Source: Oryzias latipes (Eukaryota; Chordata; Actinopteri; Beloniformes; Adrianichthyidae). From it: a stretch of 64,000 nucleotides of DNA. The translations under genes were made by a program, and so were the position numbers. Location of the stretch: positions 20,674,802-20,738,801 of the forward strand of contig NC_019866.2 of the NCBI RefSeq assembly GCF_002234675.1, given 5' to 3'. Numbering within the stretch: position 1 is the first letter of the stretch; each line of letters begins with the position of its first letter. The notes under the pieces are model-generated. The model was given only the letters and a program-made list of their open reading frames with translations, did not search any database and was not told the DNA's origin. This document shows positions 59,908 through 64,000 of this stretch, piece after piece.

Positions 59908-64000
<4,093 letters not shown>

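Overview
This is vertebrate nuclear DNA, almost certainly from a teleost fish. The genes have GT-AG introns and CpG-rich 5' ends, and the intergenic DNA and introns are packed with fish-type SINEs, MITEs, a Tc1 remnant and an L2-like LINE tail. A percomorph, possibly an Oryzias-like fish, fits the repeat set, but I cannot fix the species. There are no bacterial features (operons, ribosome binding sites, CRISPR).

Four genes are recognisable, all on the minus strand, so transcription runs right to left. GRB2 (last three coding exons, 63175-59908) is followed by a complete BPTF (28 coding exons, ATG at 46933, end at about 24684), a complete KPNA2 (10 coding exons, 20541-18134) and the first coding exon of SMURF2 (15996-15945). 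BPTF, KPNA2 and SMURF2 also lie on the same chromosome arm in human (17q). The products are a chromatin reader (NURF subunit), a nuclear import adaptor, a HECT ubiquitin ligase and a signalling adaptor; they do not form one pathway.

Bases 1-8546 are a second copy of BPTF exons 15-26, nearly identical to 25508-34053 and of identical length. The differences I found are single-base insertions and deletions that break the reading frame. The copy ends at a run of exactly 1000 N (8547-9546), and the whole block sits between SMURF2 exon 1 and the rest of that gene. I read it as a false duplication at a contig join, not a real paralogue.

Region by region: 1-8546 duplicated BPTF fragment; 8547-9546 gap; 9547-15944 SMURF2 intron 1 with repeats; 15945-16440 SMURF2 first exon and CpG-rich promoter; 16440-18020 spacer; 18020-20960 KPNA2; 21600-24683 probable BPTF 3' UTR; 24684-46933 BPTF; 46934-47240 BPTF 5' UTR and promoter; 47240-58100 repeat-rich intergenic DNA; 58100-63175 GRB2 3' end; 63176-64000 GRB2 intron. 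I found no convincing new biological system. The points most worth checking are the false duplication, a frameshift in KPNA2, a stop-free 135-nt intron and a frame-neutral PHD cassette exon in BPTF, a coding 36-bp minisatellite, and a six-copy repeat family with a shared small ORF.
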